DNA from: Ceratotherium simum simum
Lineage: Eukaryota; Chordata; Mammalia; Perissodactyla; Rhinocerotidae
Reading direction: 5' to 3'
Length of the DNA stretch: 64,000 nt
Assembly: GCF_000283155.1 (NCBI RefSeq)
Contig: NW_004454177.1
Location: forward strand, 29,791,110-29,855,109
The notes under the pieces were generated by a model. That model had not been told where the DNA came from. It saw only the letters and a list, made by a program, of their open reading frames with translations, and ran no database searches. The position numbers and the translations under genes are program-made. Positions 33,839-47,560 of this stretch are shown here, piece by piece (within the stretch, counting starts at the first letter, position 1; the number at the start of each line of letters is the position of its first letter).

Positions 33839-36800
33839 TAGCCAGTTTGAAACATCCTGTAACACATATTTCCCAGTCGGTGTAAGAAAACTGTGGATTG
33901 CCAGCCAAGGTTTGACACATTCCCCCAGTCACACTCTATCTTTTGTTCCTGTCCTAAATTTACATAGTTCTCCTCTGTCCATCTCTAATTTCTTGACTCT
34001 GTGACTTTCAGAACTCACATCTAGCTCTTCCACATATAAGTTTTATTCAATTTCTATCTTCAATTTTAGAATCCAGCATAGTACTCTCTCCTGTATTCTG
34101 ACTTTGCACATCTCTCCGACTCCAGCGACTTCCAGGGGCTCAGCTATAAATTTACTACTCATGTCTAGCTCAGCAACTCTGACCATGAGAGAAAGACTTA
34201 GGCAAAAACACTACTTGTGGCATGTCCCCAAATCTGAAAGTTTTGGCCAGCACCCTAGCTTTCTGATTTCTAGTGTAACTCTGACTCTAAAAAACAAATG
34301 TAAATTTTGTATGTAATACATATAATACATCCAGTCAGAAATAAATCTCATCAGAGCAGCTTCCTACCTAGGAGACTGCTCATCTAGTTTTGCCCACTTT
34401 TAGTACAAGAATATATATATGCCAATAAACATATGTCATTCATCTAGTACAGATATCCGACTATAACAGTATCTCAGAAATATATGAAGATGGACTTAAG
34501 GACTAATGCAGAATATCTGATGCCCAGGAAGTGATAATTATGTCTAGTTTTCTAAGTAATTAACTTATACAAAATTATACAAAGCAATTGTAAATAGTAC
34601 ATAAAGACAATTTTTATATCAAATTCTATTCTTCCTCAGAGGAATCTATGAGACTCTTAGAATAAGAGAATTTCTGCATTTTATTTGGTCCAGTTTCACC
34701 TTCTCTTTATATTGCCCCTATCTGTTGAGCCTGTTCTTTGTCATTCACGTGTTTTGTTTGTTATGTTTGTTCTACAATATTATTTGCTATATATGTTTTG
34801 CAATATAATAGCACTCACTACTATTTGTTTAAAATGCACTATTTGCCATTAAGTTTTTATTTTTAATTTAGAGCCTTTGTCAGATATATTTGAGCCTTCC
34901 AATATGCTCCACAAAATGCTTTTACTAGCTACTCATTATAAGTTACTAGAATTGGTCTTTCTGCTTGTTGGGCTCTGACCTACCACTTGTCTTCATGCTG
35001 AATCCTCTGGCCAGCTACTTCTCTTGTCCGCATGTCTGCTTTAAATTTCCATAAAGGGAAGCGATGCTTCTTTTTAATGGTCTGAGCTAAAATTAATTCC
35101 TCTCCTATACAGTAAAAACACCTGGATGTTATAACACTTCCTTTGTACCATCACTGAATATTCTCTGAGACATTATCAACTTATGGATATTACGATTTAG
35201 CTGTTTAACTCCTAAAAAGCACACGCAATCATGAAAAGGATTGGTGATTACATGTCTGTCTATTTCAGACAATATCACATATTTCAAAACTAGCTTTGGT
35301 CAGCAAATCAATTATTTGTATTTGTAAATAAAATGAAAATACATTGAAACTCATTGTAATTCTTGTAGTTATGAATAACCCAATTACTGTCATTATGCAG
35401 CCAAAAAATAGGCACCACTCCCTTCAGAATTTCCTTAAGATGTGGAACTGGTGCCCTCATTTCTTTTTAGATTATCAGGCTCCCACCACCACCACTCACC
35501 CCCTCCCAATACAGCAACTCAATTTTATCTGCCTGCCAAGCCTTACCTTTTATACTTATCTCTTTACCTAACAGGAAAAAGAAAATAGTTTTTCCATGTT
35601 ATTTTCTATGTGCTGCAGACAAATCATTCCAGCTAATGACACTATTCTTTTTATTCAATGTTAAGTGTCAACAAACCTCTATTTTTTAATATTATTTTAT
35701 AATTTGGAATCATTTTATATACAAAAAATTTCATCTTTTTTTCAAAATAACAGTATAGCAACTCATCTCATCATACATGTAACAAACATAATATGCTTAT
35801 ATTCATTTATCTGGTAAGTGCCTAATTACTTTTAATCATAGATATTTCTCTATAAAAATAACATGATTGGTCACTCTTTCCAGATACTTTATGTTAAGGG
35901 TAATTGCCTTTAACTTTAACATAAAGTACTAATAGTGTAAAAATGAGCACAAGTAAAAATGGATTCACAACAGTTTTTCAGTTGGCTTAGGAGATAATGG
36001 GTAGTTCTGTGTCTTTTGACTCAGTAACTTAGTTGATTGCTATTTTTCATACATCAAGATTGGTTATATTCCCCAAACAACATGACAGTTTGTCCATTCA
36101 TTTTTCCTAGGTATGGTATTTTACTTTTTAGAAGAACAATGATAGAGAATGATACAAAGCATATGCTCAGAAAGTTTGTCTAAACATGGCGTAGTGACCA
36201 CATGTGCTTATCTTTTCACCCTCTCCCAAACTAAATTGAAACTAGACAAGGGAAGTAAAGAAATTGTTAACTTACAATGACAAAGAGAATAGAAAGATGA
36301 TGACAGAGGATAAAAGAGTAAGACCTGGGATCATGACAAGGGAAGCATCAAAGAAGAATGGAAAGGGACTTCCCAAGATAGCAACTGTACTCCGGACATT
36401 AAGAGCAATCTTTCCAGACTTGATGTTGGAAGACAGACAGCTATAGGAGGAAGGGGAGATGGGGGTGAAAGTTGGTAGTAAATGGACATTAAAACATTTA
36501 CTTATGTGTTTGGGCTTTGGAAAGAAAATATTGCTAGCTGCTAAAGGATATTTTGAAGTATATTGGGGAGAATACCAGCCAGTGTATAAAAAACTAAGCA
36601 AAAATTAGTAATACTAACTGCAGAGTAAACCAAAATAATTCAAGAAAGAAACTATTCAGTGGTGATAAATAATGCATAATTATAATACACTAATTCCTAA
36701 CTATCGCTTTATTAAATAAAAATTTATAAGGAAGAGTGGGAGGATGGGAACAGTAGAAGTGGGAATGGTGTATGTATGCAAGAATAAAAGGCTCTCAACT

Positions 36801-37267
36801 AACACGAAAAGAAGAAAATAGACAACAGAATCTGCCCAGAGTAGATAATTCAAGAAGCAGCAGTACATGTATATTTGGGGAGGTAGAAACAGTGGGCAAA
36901 GGACCATGGTTTTTCATAGAAGCCTTTCAATATTACTTGACTTCTTTAAATATGTATATGTATTATTTAATAAAAAATAAATTGAAAGACAAAAACAGCA
37001 AAGCAGATATTCAAGAATTTTGGTCAATTACATTTCAAGTCAATTTGTAGAAAAAGATGTTTCTTGCAGTGACACATGCCAGCATTACAGGCTTTTAAAT
37101 CAATCTTCTAATGATTTTTTTTTGCACCTCCAATAATTTATAGTCTCTTATTAGGAAGCACAAAATTATGCAAAAATAAGACATTGTTATAGATAAATTG
37201 GAGCTAGGGAGCAAGCACACGGTATATGAGTTCCTTATTCATGTTTAAGATTTTTAAAGCTCAATTT
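33839..37267. other. Single-copy sequence
   Basis: The longest stretch without a recognised repeat apart from 53.8-57.0 kb. Frames at 34104-34316, 35344-35571, 36264-36446, 36772-37050 (+) and 36272-36601, 36701-36907 (-) lack domains. It contains the 13-bp hairpin at 35885-35928. Confidence 0.4.
35885..35928. repeat. Perfect 13-bp inverted repeat, 18-base loop
   Basis: tactttatgttaa at 35885-35897 is matched exactly by its reverse complement ttaacataaagta at 35916-35928. All-AT-rich stem; no transposon ends or RNA gene are recognised around it. Confidence 0.85.
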
Positions 37268-37279
37268 AATTTCTTTTTC

Positions 37280-37472
37280 TTTCCTTTTTTTGTTTTGCTG
37301 AGGAAGATTCGCCCTGAGCTAGCATCTGTTGCCAATCTTCCTCTATTCCGTATGTGGGATGCCGCCACAGCATGGCCACTGACGAGTGGTGTAGGTCCGC
37401 GCCCGGGAACTGAACCTAGGCCGCCGAAGCAGAGCATGCCGAACTTAACCACTAGGCCACTGGCACTGGCCC
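37280..37472 (-). mobile_element. ERE SINE, inverted
   Basis: T-rich tail, then 'tgctgaggaagattcgccct', 'gagctagcatctgttgccaa', 'gccgccacagcatggccact', 'gtaggtccgcgcccgggaac' and the reversed head ending 'ccactggcactggcccc'. Flanks taatttctttt (37268-37278) and taattttttta (37474-37484) are a likely, imperfect target duplication. Confidence 0.92.
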
Positions 37473-37539
37473 CTAATTTTTTTAAATATGAGAAAAATAT
37501 GTAATATTTGCAAAATTTCCTCCATTTCCTGAAATGTAA

Positions 37540-38770
37540 TTGATACTTAGCCAAATACATAGATCATAATTGAACAGTTTGATAAATTTCAAAAACACAT
37601 ACATTAATATCAAGATACAGAACATTTAAGTCACAAGAGAAACTTTCCTGATGCACTTGCCCAGTCAACGCTGGGCAGTTCATGCACCCTCCAGGGACAA
37701 GAACTGTTAAGATATTTGTCACCATAGATTAGTTTTATCTGTTTTAGAACTTTAAAAGGATAAAATCATAAAATATGTACTCTTTTGCCTATTAATTTTT
37801 TTGCTCATTATTCTTTGATGTATTCATCCGTGTTGCTATGCATATAGCAACATATAGTAGTTCATCCTTTTGTGTTGCTGAATACTATTCCTTTGTATGA
37901 ATACACCTCAATGTTATCCATTCTCTTATTGATTGACATTTGGATTATTGCCAGTTTCTGACTATTCTGAATAAAATTTCTATGAATGTTGGTGTTCAAG
38001 TCTTTTTGTGGACATGTATTTTCATTTATCAATAGAAAATACACGAGAGAAATTGCTGGATTGTGAGATAGATGTATGTATTACTTTATAAGAATCTACC
38101 AATATTTTTCCAAATTGGTTTACCATTTAGAATGCCCACTCATCAATGTATAAGAATCTCAGTTATGTCATATCCTTGCCAGTATTTGGTGATATCAGGG
38201 TTTAGTTCCATCTTATTTTAATTTGTCTTAGCCATAAATGTAGGTATCTCCTTAATTTTAATTTGAATCTGCTCAATGACTAATGAACACTTTTTTATGG
38301 GATTATTGTCATTCATATAAAGCACTTTGCAAAGTATCTGGTTAAACATTTATCCATTTTTTGAATAGTTTTTATTATTGACACTTAGGAGGATTTTTTA
38401 TATCCTTTCATCCCTAGTTGATTGTCATATATATGTATCGAGAACATTTTCTGTCAATCTGTGGTTTGTCTATCCATTTTTAAACAATGTCTTTTATGGC
38501 ACAGTGTTTATTTTGGATGATGTCTAACTTAATACTTGTTATGGTTAGTGCTTTCTTTGTCCTGTTTAAGAAATATTTGTCTGCCCCAGAGCCCAAAAGG
38601 TAATATCCCATGATTTCTTCTAGAAACTTAATAATATTAGCTTTCTAGAGACATAGCTCATAGGCTATGTCTATGATCCACCTCATATTTATATTTTATA
38701 TTGTATATGACAAGGGTTGAGGTTATTAGATATATGGTATTTCAGAGAATTTTGGAGAATCATTTGTTGA
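37540..38770 (-). mobile_element. Old L1 LINE, ORF2 C-terminal half and 3'UTR, inverted
   Basis: Reverse-complement L1 ORF2 landmarks run in order: 'catcatccgtgttgc'-type text near 37823, 'tgttgctgaatactattcct' (37875), 'attgctggattgtgagatag' (38052), 'tcatccctagttgattgtca' (38409), 'tctgtggtttgtctatccat' (38459) and 'ttgttgaaaagattaaaatt' (38764). Frames are destroyed. It abuts a second inverted L1 at about 38830. Confidence 0.78.
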
Positions 38771-38829
38771 AAAGATTAAAATTTATACCTAATAATTTTA
38801 TGTGTTTTGCTGCTATTTTAATCGTATGT

Positions 38830-41800
38830 TTTTTGCTGCTTTATTGAGATATAATTAACAAACAAAAATGTACACGTATTTAAAATGTAGGTAAGTTTTA
38901 ATACATATATACACCAGTGAAAATATCACCACAATCAATTTATCTAATGTATCTATAAGACCCAAAGTTGTCTCACGCCCCTTTGGAATCCCTTTTTCTT
39001 GGCCCACCCCATGTCACCACAATGTTACCTGCCAACCATTGATATTCTTTGTGTCACTATAGCTTAATTTGATGTTTTTAGAAATTTATATAAATGTAAT
39101 AATCATATTTATTCTTCTTTGGGGATCTGTCTTCTTGCACTCAGCATAATTATTTTGAGATTCATGCATTTTGTTATTCATGTCAGTAGTTTGTTACTTT
39201 CTATTGTTGATAATTTTCCATTGTATGAATGTACCATAGTTTGTTTATCAATTCACTGGTTGATGGGCATTTGCAATGTTTACAGTTTTTTACCTATTAT
39301 AAATAAACCTGCAATATACATTAACATACAAGTTGTTGTTTTGACATATGATTTCATTTTTCATGGGTGAATAGCTATGAAAGGAATGGCCGGGCCATAT
39401 GATAGGTACATGTTTAATATTTGAGAAACTTCCAGTTTTTGAGAGTAGTTATAACATTTTACATACTTGCCAGCAGGATATGAGAGTTCCAGTTGATGCA
39501 TATCCTCTACAACACTTGGTATGGTCACTTTTAATTTTAGCCATTCTAATAGATATATACTGGCATCTCATTGTTAATTTTTGTTTCCCTAACTACTAAT
39601 TATGTTGAGCATATTTTCATGTGTTTATTTGACACCCTTATTATATCTGTATATCTTCTGTGTCCATCTCCTTTGTTGGTCTTCAGTCCAATACCAGATT
39701 GCCTAATTACTGCCGCTTTAAAATGTGTTCAAGTCAGGTCTTATAAGTCTTTAAAATGTGTTCTTCATTTCCAGTGTTGTTTTGGCAATTCTAATCCTTT
39801 TCATTTTCATATGAAAAAATATGCTTGCATTTTGACTGGCATTGTTTTGAATCTATTGATCAGTTTGGAGAGAATTGACATCACTACAATATTGAGTCCT
39901 CTGACCCCTAAACTCAGTATATCTCTACATTTATTTAGGTCTTCTTTAATATCTCACAGCAATATTTTGTTTTATTCAGCCTATTTGTCATGTGTCTCTT
40001 GACAGATTCATATCCAAAAATTTCGTATTTTTCATGCTATTATAAATGGTGTTAATTTATATTTTATTTCAATTACTGATTGTTAAGTGCTCCTATATGT
40101 GGAAAAACATTTGAATTTGTATGATAATCTTGCATTATGCAATCTAGCTAAATTCACTTATTTATTTAGTTTCCATAAGATTTTCTACATATATGATCCT
40201 GTCATCTTCTAATAGTTTTACTTTCCGTTTCAACCTAGGTGCTTTTATTTCTCCGCTTACCTTATTGACTAGATACAATAAAAATGGATATCTTTGCCTT
40301 CTTTTTGATCCTTGGAGGAAATATGCTGTCGGCTGTAGGTTTTTCATAGATTTAATTTACCAGGTTGAGTTTCCTTTTCTTCCAAGTTTGTTGTGTTTTT
40401 ATCAGGAGTAGATGTTAGATTTTGTTAAGTGTTTTTTCTACATCTATAAAAATTTTTTTTTTCAGTTCAGTAATATGTGAATTACATTTATTGATTTTCA
40501 TATGTTAATTAAATCTTGAATTCTTAGGAAAAGTCTCACTTCATTGTGGTGTATTTATCTTTTACATATTGTTGATTTTGATTTACTAAATAGGTTATGA
40601 ATTTTTGCATGTATGTTCATGAGGGATATTGTTCTGTAGTCTTCTTTCCTTAGTTTTCTTTCCTTTCTTGTAATGCTGGTCTCACAGAATGAGTGGGGAA
40701 TATTCCCTTATCTTTAATTTTCTAGTAGAATTTTTAGGATTTTTTTTTTTTTATAGTTGGCAGAAATTACCACTGAAGCCATCTAGACTTTCAATTTCTT
40801 CAGTAGTTATAGGGCTATACAGGTTATCTATTTCTTCTTGAGCAAAATTTGTTACTTACTATCTGTTAAGGAATTTGTCTATTACATCTAGGTTGCTAAA
40901 ACTATTGGCAAAAAGCTATCATACTATTACCTATTATCCCTTTAATATATGTAGACTATGTCATAATGTTACCCCAAAAACTCTAGATTTCTCAAAATGA
41001 GAATTTTCATGGAACATCATTTTTATCTTTTTACTTTTGATTTATCTATATCTTTATAATTAAAATGTGCCTATTTTGAGAAGTAGGTCTTGTTTTTTAT
41101 TATCCAATCTGAAAATCTCTGGCTTTTAATTTGTGTGTTTAGTTCATTTCATGCATTTAATGGGATTACTTTGATATTGTTAAGTGTAAATCTATTTTAT
41201 TGCTTTTATTTATTCTTTGTTCCAACTCTTCTTCTCAATTCTAACCTTATTTCTACTATCTTTTGGATTATTTATTTTTTAAGACTTTATTTTTTTAGAT
41301 CAGTTTTAGGTTCACAGCAAAATTGAGAGGAAGGTATAGAGATTCCCTATATTCTCTTCCCCGACACGTATATACCCTCCTCCATTATCAACATCCCCCA
41401 CCAGAGTGATACATCTGTTACAATTGATAAACCTACATTGACACAGCATAATCACCCAAAGCCCATAGTTTACGTTAAGGTTCATTCTTGGAGTTGCATG
41501 TTCCATGGGTTTGAACAAATGTATAAGGACATGTATCTGTCATTACAGTATCATACAGAATATTTTCACTGCCTTATTATTCATTTTTTTAGCATTCTAT
41601 TCTATCTCATCTATTTGCCTTTTTGTTTTACTTTGCTATTTTTTAACGTTTTCTAGGAATTACTATATGCATCCTTAACTTATTAGAGTATTTCTTGAAT
41701 GAATATTGTATCACCATCTATAATTTTAAAATTGAAGAGTTCTTTCATTTACCCTCTCCATTCTTTATGCTATATGGTTAGACATTTTGCTTCTAGATAT

Positions 41801-43589
41801 GTTATAAGCCCCAAGGCACATTTTTATTTATTTTTTTCTTCAGTCAATTGTCTTTTATAAAAATAAGAGACAAGAAAAATAATTTTATGTTTGCATAAAT
41901 TTTTCCATTTCTATCACAATTCATCATGAATGTAGATCTGCATGTCTTTCTGATATCATTTCATGTCAGCTAAGAACCTCTTTAAATACTTCCCATAGGG
42001 CAGACTTACTGGTGACAAAATTTACCAACTTTTATTCATATAAAGCTATTTATATTTTGCCATCATTTTTACACGTATACATGCTGGATATATAACTTAA
42101 GATAGATTTTTTCTTTTTTTTTATTTTTTAAAAATATATCATCATTATTTTCTGGCTTTTATTGTTTCTGATGTGAATCCAGCAGTACGTTTTTCTTATT
42201 GGTTTTTTTGCATATAACGTCTTTTGGCTGATTTAAAATGTCTTCTATTTGTCTTTGGTTTTCAACAACTAGATTATAATATCTTAGGTGTGCTCTTCTT
42301 TGTTTTCATCCTGCTTGGGGCTCATGAGTATCTTGTATCTCCATTTTTATATTTTTCCTCAAATTTGGAAAAACTTGGCTATTAATATTTAAAATATTTC
42401 TCACTTCAATCTATCTCTCTTCCCTTTTTTAATGTTTATTATACATATCTTAGACTATTTAATATTACCACACAGGTCATGGAAACTCAATCTTCTTTTT
42501 TCCTCTAAGTCAGGTTAGTTTCTTCTATTATCTCATCTTCAAGTTCAGTAGTTCTTTCTTCCATAGAATTAAATGTTCTATTAAGTCAATTCAGTAATAT
42601 TTTTATTTAATATTTCAATTTTTTATTTCTAGTATTTCCAGCTGGTTCTTTTTTTTATCATTTCCATATCCATGCTGAGATTTCCCATCTGTATATTCGT
42701 GTCGTATTTTACTCTAAATCTTGAAACATTTATAATAGTTGCATTAAATCTCTTGCCTGATAATCCTAATATTCTTGTCATTTCTGCAACAAATTCTAAT
42801 AACTGCTTTTTTCCTCCCATTTATGGGTCACTTTTTCGTGCTTCCTTGCATGTCCAGTAACTTTTATTGTATTCTGAACACTGTGAATGCTACATTGCTG
42901 AGTGCTTGCATTTTTTTTGGTCTTCCTTTAAAGAACTTTGATATTTGTTCTCACAGATAATTTGCTAGCAGATCAGCTTGATCTTCCAAGGATTGTTTTT
43001 AGGTTTTGATAAAGCATATGTAGAAGAGTCTCGTTGCTAAGGCATGTCCCTTTTGAGCTATCATCTCTGTGCAATGAGAACTCTCCACTCTGCTATTGAG
43101 GAGTCTAGTGTCTCCAAGGACTGTGTTGAGCTCAAGATTATTTATTTATCTCAAAGACCACCAGTATCTATTCTCTGCTGGGCCTTGAAAATTTTCCTCC
43201 TAAGTATATGCAGCTTAGTATTCTGACAAAACCTCAAGGGAACTCAATGCAGATTTTAGTACCACTTCTCTGAGCCTCTCCCTATTCCCTAAAACCATGC
43301 CCCACAAATTCCACCCACCTCAGAAGCCTTGAGCTCCAATGTCTCTTCACCCAGACTACCGATAACTATTTGGGTTTACAGTTTTGTGCCACGGTTTAGA
43401 AAGTGTCCTCAGGCAGAACGTCAGATTGAACGTGAAACTCACTTTGTGTGTTTCCCTTCTATGAAAAATTATAGCTCTCTGCTGTCTGTTGTCCAGTGAA
43501 TGGAAAACATCCATAAATTTTATTTAATTTTATACTTGTTGAATCTGGAGAGTAAATCCAATACATGTTACTCTGCCGTGGCTAAAACC
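38830..43589 (-). mobile_element. Long old L1 LINE, inverted, 3'UTR to 5' region
   Basis: It starts with reversed L1 3'UTR ('ttattgagatataattaaca', 38842), passes the ORF2 C-terminus ('gtatgaatgtaccatagttt') and reverse transcriptase region ('ctgccgctttaaaatgtgtt', 'ggttgagtttccttttcttc'), and continues past about 41600 into reversed text of the kind found in the ORF1/5' part of old L1s ('taggaattactatatgcatc', 'agggcagacttactggtgac', 'tttctgatgtgaatccagca', 'gtccagtaacttttattgta'). No frame survives. A younger L1 fragment is nested at 41281-41576. Confidence 0.72.
41281..41576 (-). mobile_element. Short L1 3' fragment nested in an older L1
   Basis: 'ttttaggttcacagcaaaat', 'tgagaggaaggtatagagat', 'attatcaacatcccccacca', 'cattgacacagcataatcac' and 'gacatgtatctgtcattaca' are the reverse complement of an L1M 3' region. 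The flanks ttatttatttttt (41268-41280) and ttattcatttttt (41577-41589) match at 12 of 13 positions and are a plausible target duplication, though in T-rich sequence. Confidence 0.75.
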
Positions 43590-43603
43590 ACCCTTCTTTT
43601 TTA

Positions 43604-43871
43604 TTTTTTTATTTTTCATTATTTTATTTATTTATTTTGTGAGGCGATTAGCCCTGAGTTAACATCTGTCGCCAATCCCCCTCTTTTTGCTGAAGAAGAC
43701 TGACCCTAGACTAACATCTGTGCCCATCTTCCTCCACTTTATATGGGACGACACCACAGCATGGCTTGACAAGTGGTGCGTCAGTGGGCACCCGGGGTTC
43801 CAAACCTGAGAACCCCGGGCCGCTGCAGAGAAACGTGTACACTTAACTGCTACTCCACCCGGCCGGCCCTT
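43604..43871 (-). mobile_element. ERE SINE, inverted, with duplicated tail segment
   Basis: T-rich/(TTTA)n tail, then two copies of the reversed tail segment ('gagttaacatctgtcgccaa' and 'agactaacatctgtgcccat'), 'accacagcatggcttgacaa' and the reversed head ending 'acccggccggccc'. The target duplication acccttctttttta (43590-43603) against acctttctttttta (43872-43885) has one mismatch. It inserted at the end of the inverted L1. Confidence 0.95.
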
Positions 43872-43885
43872 ACCTTTCTTTTTTA

Positions 43886-46094
43886 AAAACTTAAAAGTTT
43901 TAAAGAAATAACTGGAGAGCTTCTCCTAATAATAACACAATAAATATGTATTTACCTTGAAGGTAATCCTTCAGAGAACGTCATTGTCAAGGCCAATAGA
44001 GCAAGGCAAATTTGTAGTAGGTTAGAAACATTCTTTAGTCCATTTTGTTACTTTCAATAAAAAGTGGTTCTAACCTGGTGCCAACTACATATAGTTCATG
44101 GTGATTGTAAGCCATATTTCTCATGTTTTTTTTTTTTTTATCTTTACTTTGGATCCCGATCCACTAATCTTTATTTTCACAATTTACTTGATTCCATTCA
44201 CACGTTCTGTATATTCTTGTCTTACCTTTCTGTGTGATACAGGGCAAATACTCACCACAAGTAAGTTATACATAAAATATTTTCACAAAGCAGGCTACAT
44301 CTCTGAGGATGATGAAACTAATAATGTATACATATACTTGAATAACCTAGGCCAAACAGATTTGCTAAGCTTAAAAATCTTGTAAAGCAAGAGGAGAGAC
44401 ATGATGTTTTAATTCTACTTGAATTTTAAATAGAGGCACATGATAGTTTGGCAGTACAATGAGTGGTTCAAGCCTTGAAGATCTAGAATCTAAAATTAAC
44501 TAGTATATTTACAAATACTCAATTACTTTTTGGTGTGCTTATAAAAGTTGAATTCATATAAGACTGATACATGAAGCAGGATACAATTTATTAACTTATG
44601 GAAGATGATAGGTACAGGATTGCCTCTATCCCATATTTCTCTATCCTGGACTTTGATGCATATATGTCAAAAGAAACTGCCTTCTTTATGACATGTTTTC
44701 CTAGGCTAGCTATACTCCTTCCTTGATAAATTTGTCCTTTAACTTGGTTAATATCATCAGTGACACTAAAATTCAAGAAAATATTCCAGGCAATCTAGTA
44801 TGAATTTTGTCTCCTCGTATAGATTTATTTAAATCATTTAACTCCCAGAGGAATTTTTGAAATCTTCTCAGGTTCTTGGAGGTAACCATATTCCCTGATA
44901 CTCCCAATGTGGCACTAACTACCCTGCTTAAAAATCATTGACATAAGAGCTTTGCCATAATGAATAAAATTGGGGTCTTTTACATGAAAAAGATATACTG
45001 GTGTTCAATAATGTGACATTGCAAGGAGGGAACTTGAATAAAGACTGAAAGTAAGACATTGATCAATCACACTGAAGGTTTTGGCAAATGTTTCAAGGTT
45101 CAGAAAATTGTAACTACAAATGTCAATGAAAGAACATTCTTCTCACTTGCACATTCTGGAAATCGTTGAGTTAGTGTACTGCATTTTCTAAATTCTAAGA
45201 AAGATATCAAAACGACAAGTATCGCTAAAAAAATCATTATATTTGAATATTAAGAACATTGCTCAGTCACACCCACATAAATGCATATGCCCTTAAAAAT
45301 GAGTTAATAAAAAGCAAAAAAAGCATTTAAAAGGTGAAAATAACACCAAAACCCCAAAGCTAAAAATATTCAAGCATTTTCTATGCATTAAGAGGGGAAT
45401 ACAGCTTTCAAAACATGAAATAACATGTCTACGCATTTTCCTATTTAAGGGAACATCACAGAAACCCTGACAGAATTGCAGCAAAATGATAGTGTCCTAA
45501 AGCAAAAGGAGTGCTCGTGTACTTTCACTGTTACAAGCTCTCAGATCCATGTGAGATGAAATAGACTGAAACATGACAAATGCAAACACTAGTCCTAAAA
45601 ACAGCATGTCAGGTCCTTTGGTCTAATGTATGGATTCAAAGCAAATCTTGCTGTTTTCATGGGTTAATGTAACTCCAAAACACAGAGCAAAAGTATTTAT
45701 TTTTCACGCTGAATGGAGTGTGCTGTATAGTTTGATATAATGCATTGGGTTTCACCAAGGCATAAAAAATAATGACTATGTCACTCTTCAGGTTTTAGCT
45801 TTAAAAAAATGAAGAAAGGAAAAGTTTACACAACCCCTTTGAAATGCCGTCCACAGAAAGCTTTTGGATTTTTGAAAGTATCTGCTAATGAATCAACAAA
45901 ACTTATTAGAATACATTAATATATTTATAAAAGAATCAATTTAAAAGGTAAGATGCTTTTCACTTTACAGTAGTCATCAGAAAGTTTTTAAAATTACTTG
46001 TGCAACATTTAATCTGCTAATTGCCAAATATACTGAATTTCCCCTCCTAAATCTAATTTTTAATTTTATTACTGTGAGCTACTGAAACCATCCC
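43886..46094. other. Single-copy sequence
   Basis: A 13-T run lies at about 44127. The frame 44098-44385 (+, 95 codons) starts in that run and has no domain. Minus frames 44591-44776 and 45293-45484 are unconvincing. No named repeat. Confidence 0.4.
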
Positions 46095-46420
46095 AGTACG
46101 TTTATTCATTCACTCAGTAGGTACCTGTTGATCTCCTACTATGTGCCAACAAAGTCCTTGTCCTCAGGGAACTTTCAATCTACCTGAGGATGCTGCTAGG
46201 TTTTGGCAAAAGCAGTAAACAACATAGACAAGTTTTCTGGCCCTCATAAAGTTCTCATTCTACCTGGAGAGACTGATATTAAACAAAGGATTTTACAAAA
46301 TATTTTAAATTTCAGCTTAATAATATCTGATAAGGGAAAATGCATGGTTATGAGAGTGTCTAGCAGGAAGTCTGGAATTGCTCTTTTCCATTTTTAATAA
46401 ATATAAAACTCTTTCAAATT
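46095..46420 (-). mobile_element. L2 LINE 3' region, inverted
   Basis: 'tttattcattcactcagtag', 'gatctcctactatgtgccaa', 'agtccttgtcctcagggaac' and 'ggccctcataaagttctcat' are the reverse complement of the L2 3' end. The phrase set occurs twice within the stretch (near 46150 and 46240), which may reflect two overlapping copies. Confidence 0.7.
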
Positions 46421-46589
46421 CAGAGAATTCATTTGTAAATTTTTCTTATTTTATGAGCAACTTTTGGTTAATTGCATCACAGTCTTTGTTTATTTGCAAG
46501 TTCATGTTTATTAGCAGAAATGGACAGCACAGAGAGATCAAACTATCTAAAGTTCAGTAAGAGAGCATTTCTGAACTGTTTTCTGTTTG

Positions 46590-46700
46590 CCCACTTTGTG
46601 CTAGGCATTATTGCATGCTCTGTGGATGCAAAAACATATAAGATAGTAACAGATTGGTTGGCAACCAGAGTGATGCAGGATCAAAAGGGAAATGGGGAGG
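46590..46700 (-). mobile_element. L2 LINE fragment, inverted
   Basis: 'actttgtgctaggcattatt' and 'gcatgctctgtggatgcaaa' match the reversed L2 3' end. A separate diverged copy from the one 170 bp upstream. Confidence 0.5.
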
Positions 46701-47379
46701 GGTTGATATGAGATGGAATGGGTGCTTGGTTTTGTTTAATTGTTCTACAATGAGAAAATCTTGATTTTGTTTACAGGTTGAGTGGAAAGAGCCAATAAAG
46801 AGAAAGATGTTGAAAATGTAGGAGAAAGATTATATGGTTAATGAATTATTTGTGATTTCATACAACAAAATGTGGTGCAAAGACAGAGGAATTCTTCCTA
46901 AATTTTTCTTTCTTCCACGAATCCCTATGAGAAGCAAACCATCTAATGTATTACAAAAATTAGCCCAGGGAACCACCAGGAATGATGAGGGTTCCAAGCA
47001 AGAATAAACTCTTTCTGTTGTTGTTTATCTCCTTTTAAATATTTTTATTATAAAAGTAATATGGTAGCTGCTGCTTCAAAATATGCAACAAATACTGACA
47101 TACATAATGTAAAATGTGAAAGCCCCTCCCAATCATACTCTTAGAGTCAACCTAAGCTAACAATGTATTTGTTTCCAGACAAACTCCCTCCCAATAAGCT
47201 TTGAAGTAAAAGTAACAACAAAAATCAACAAGATTTCATGCTTGCACAGTGAGTTCAAAGAAAATATGCTGAGGCCACGGATTAGCAAGACACTGATCAT
47301 GGATGAGGCTTGAGTATCAACCAGGTCAATGGGTTTTACCATGGAAATGGAAATGGAAACAGAAGACAGCATAGGTTAA
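46701..47379. other. Single-copy sequence, nothing recognised
   Basis: Text near 47040-47075 (atttttattataaaagtaat) is reminiscent of a common LINE/DNA-transposon edge but too short to assign. No gene. Confidence 0.35.
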
Positions 47380-47560
47380 TGAAAGAGCGCTGCATGAATC
47401 ACCTGGATCTTGAATTCCGGTCCCAGCTCTGCTGTTGATTTTCTGTTTGACCTTTGGTGAGTCATTTACTCCCCTTGATCTCAATTTCCTGTTTTATAAA
47501 ATAAGTAGGGTTGGCTGGGTGATCTCTATGGTCTTTCTCAACATTAATGATTGACAGATT
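47380..47560 (+). mobile_element. MIR SINE
   Basis: 'aattccggtcccagctctgc', 'tgacctttggtgagtcattt', 'ctccccttgatctcaatttc' and 'tgatctctatggtctttctc' follow MIR in the plus sense. Confidence 0.75.
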
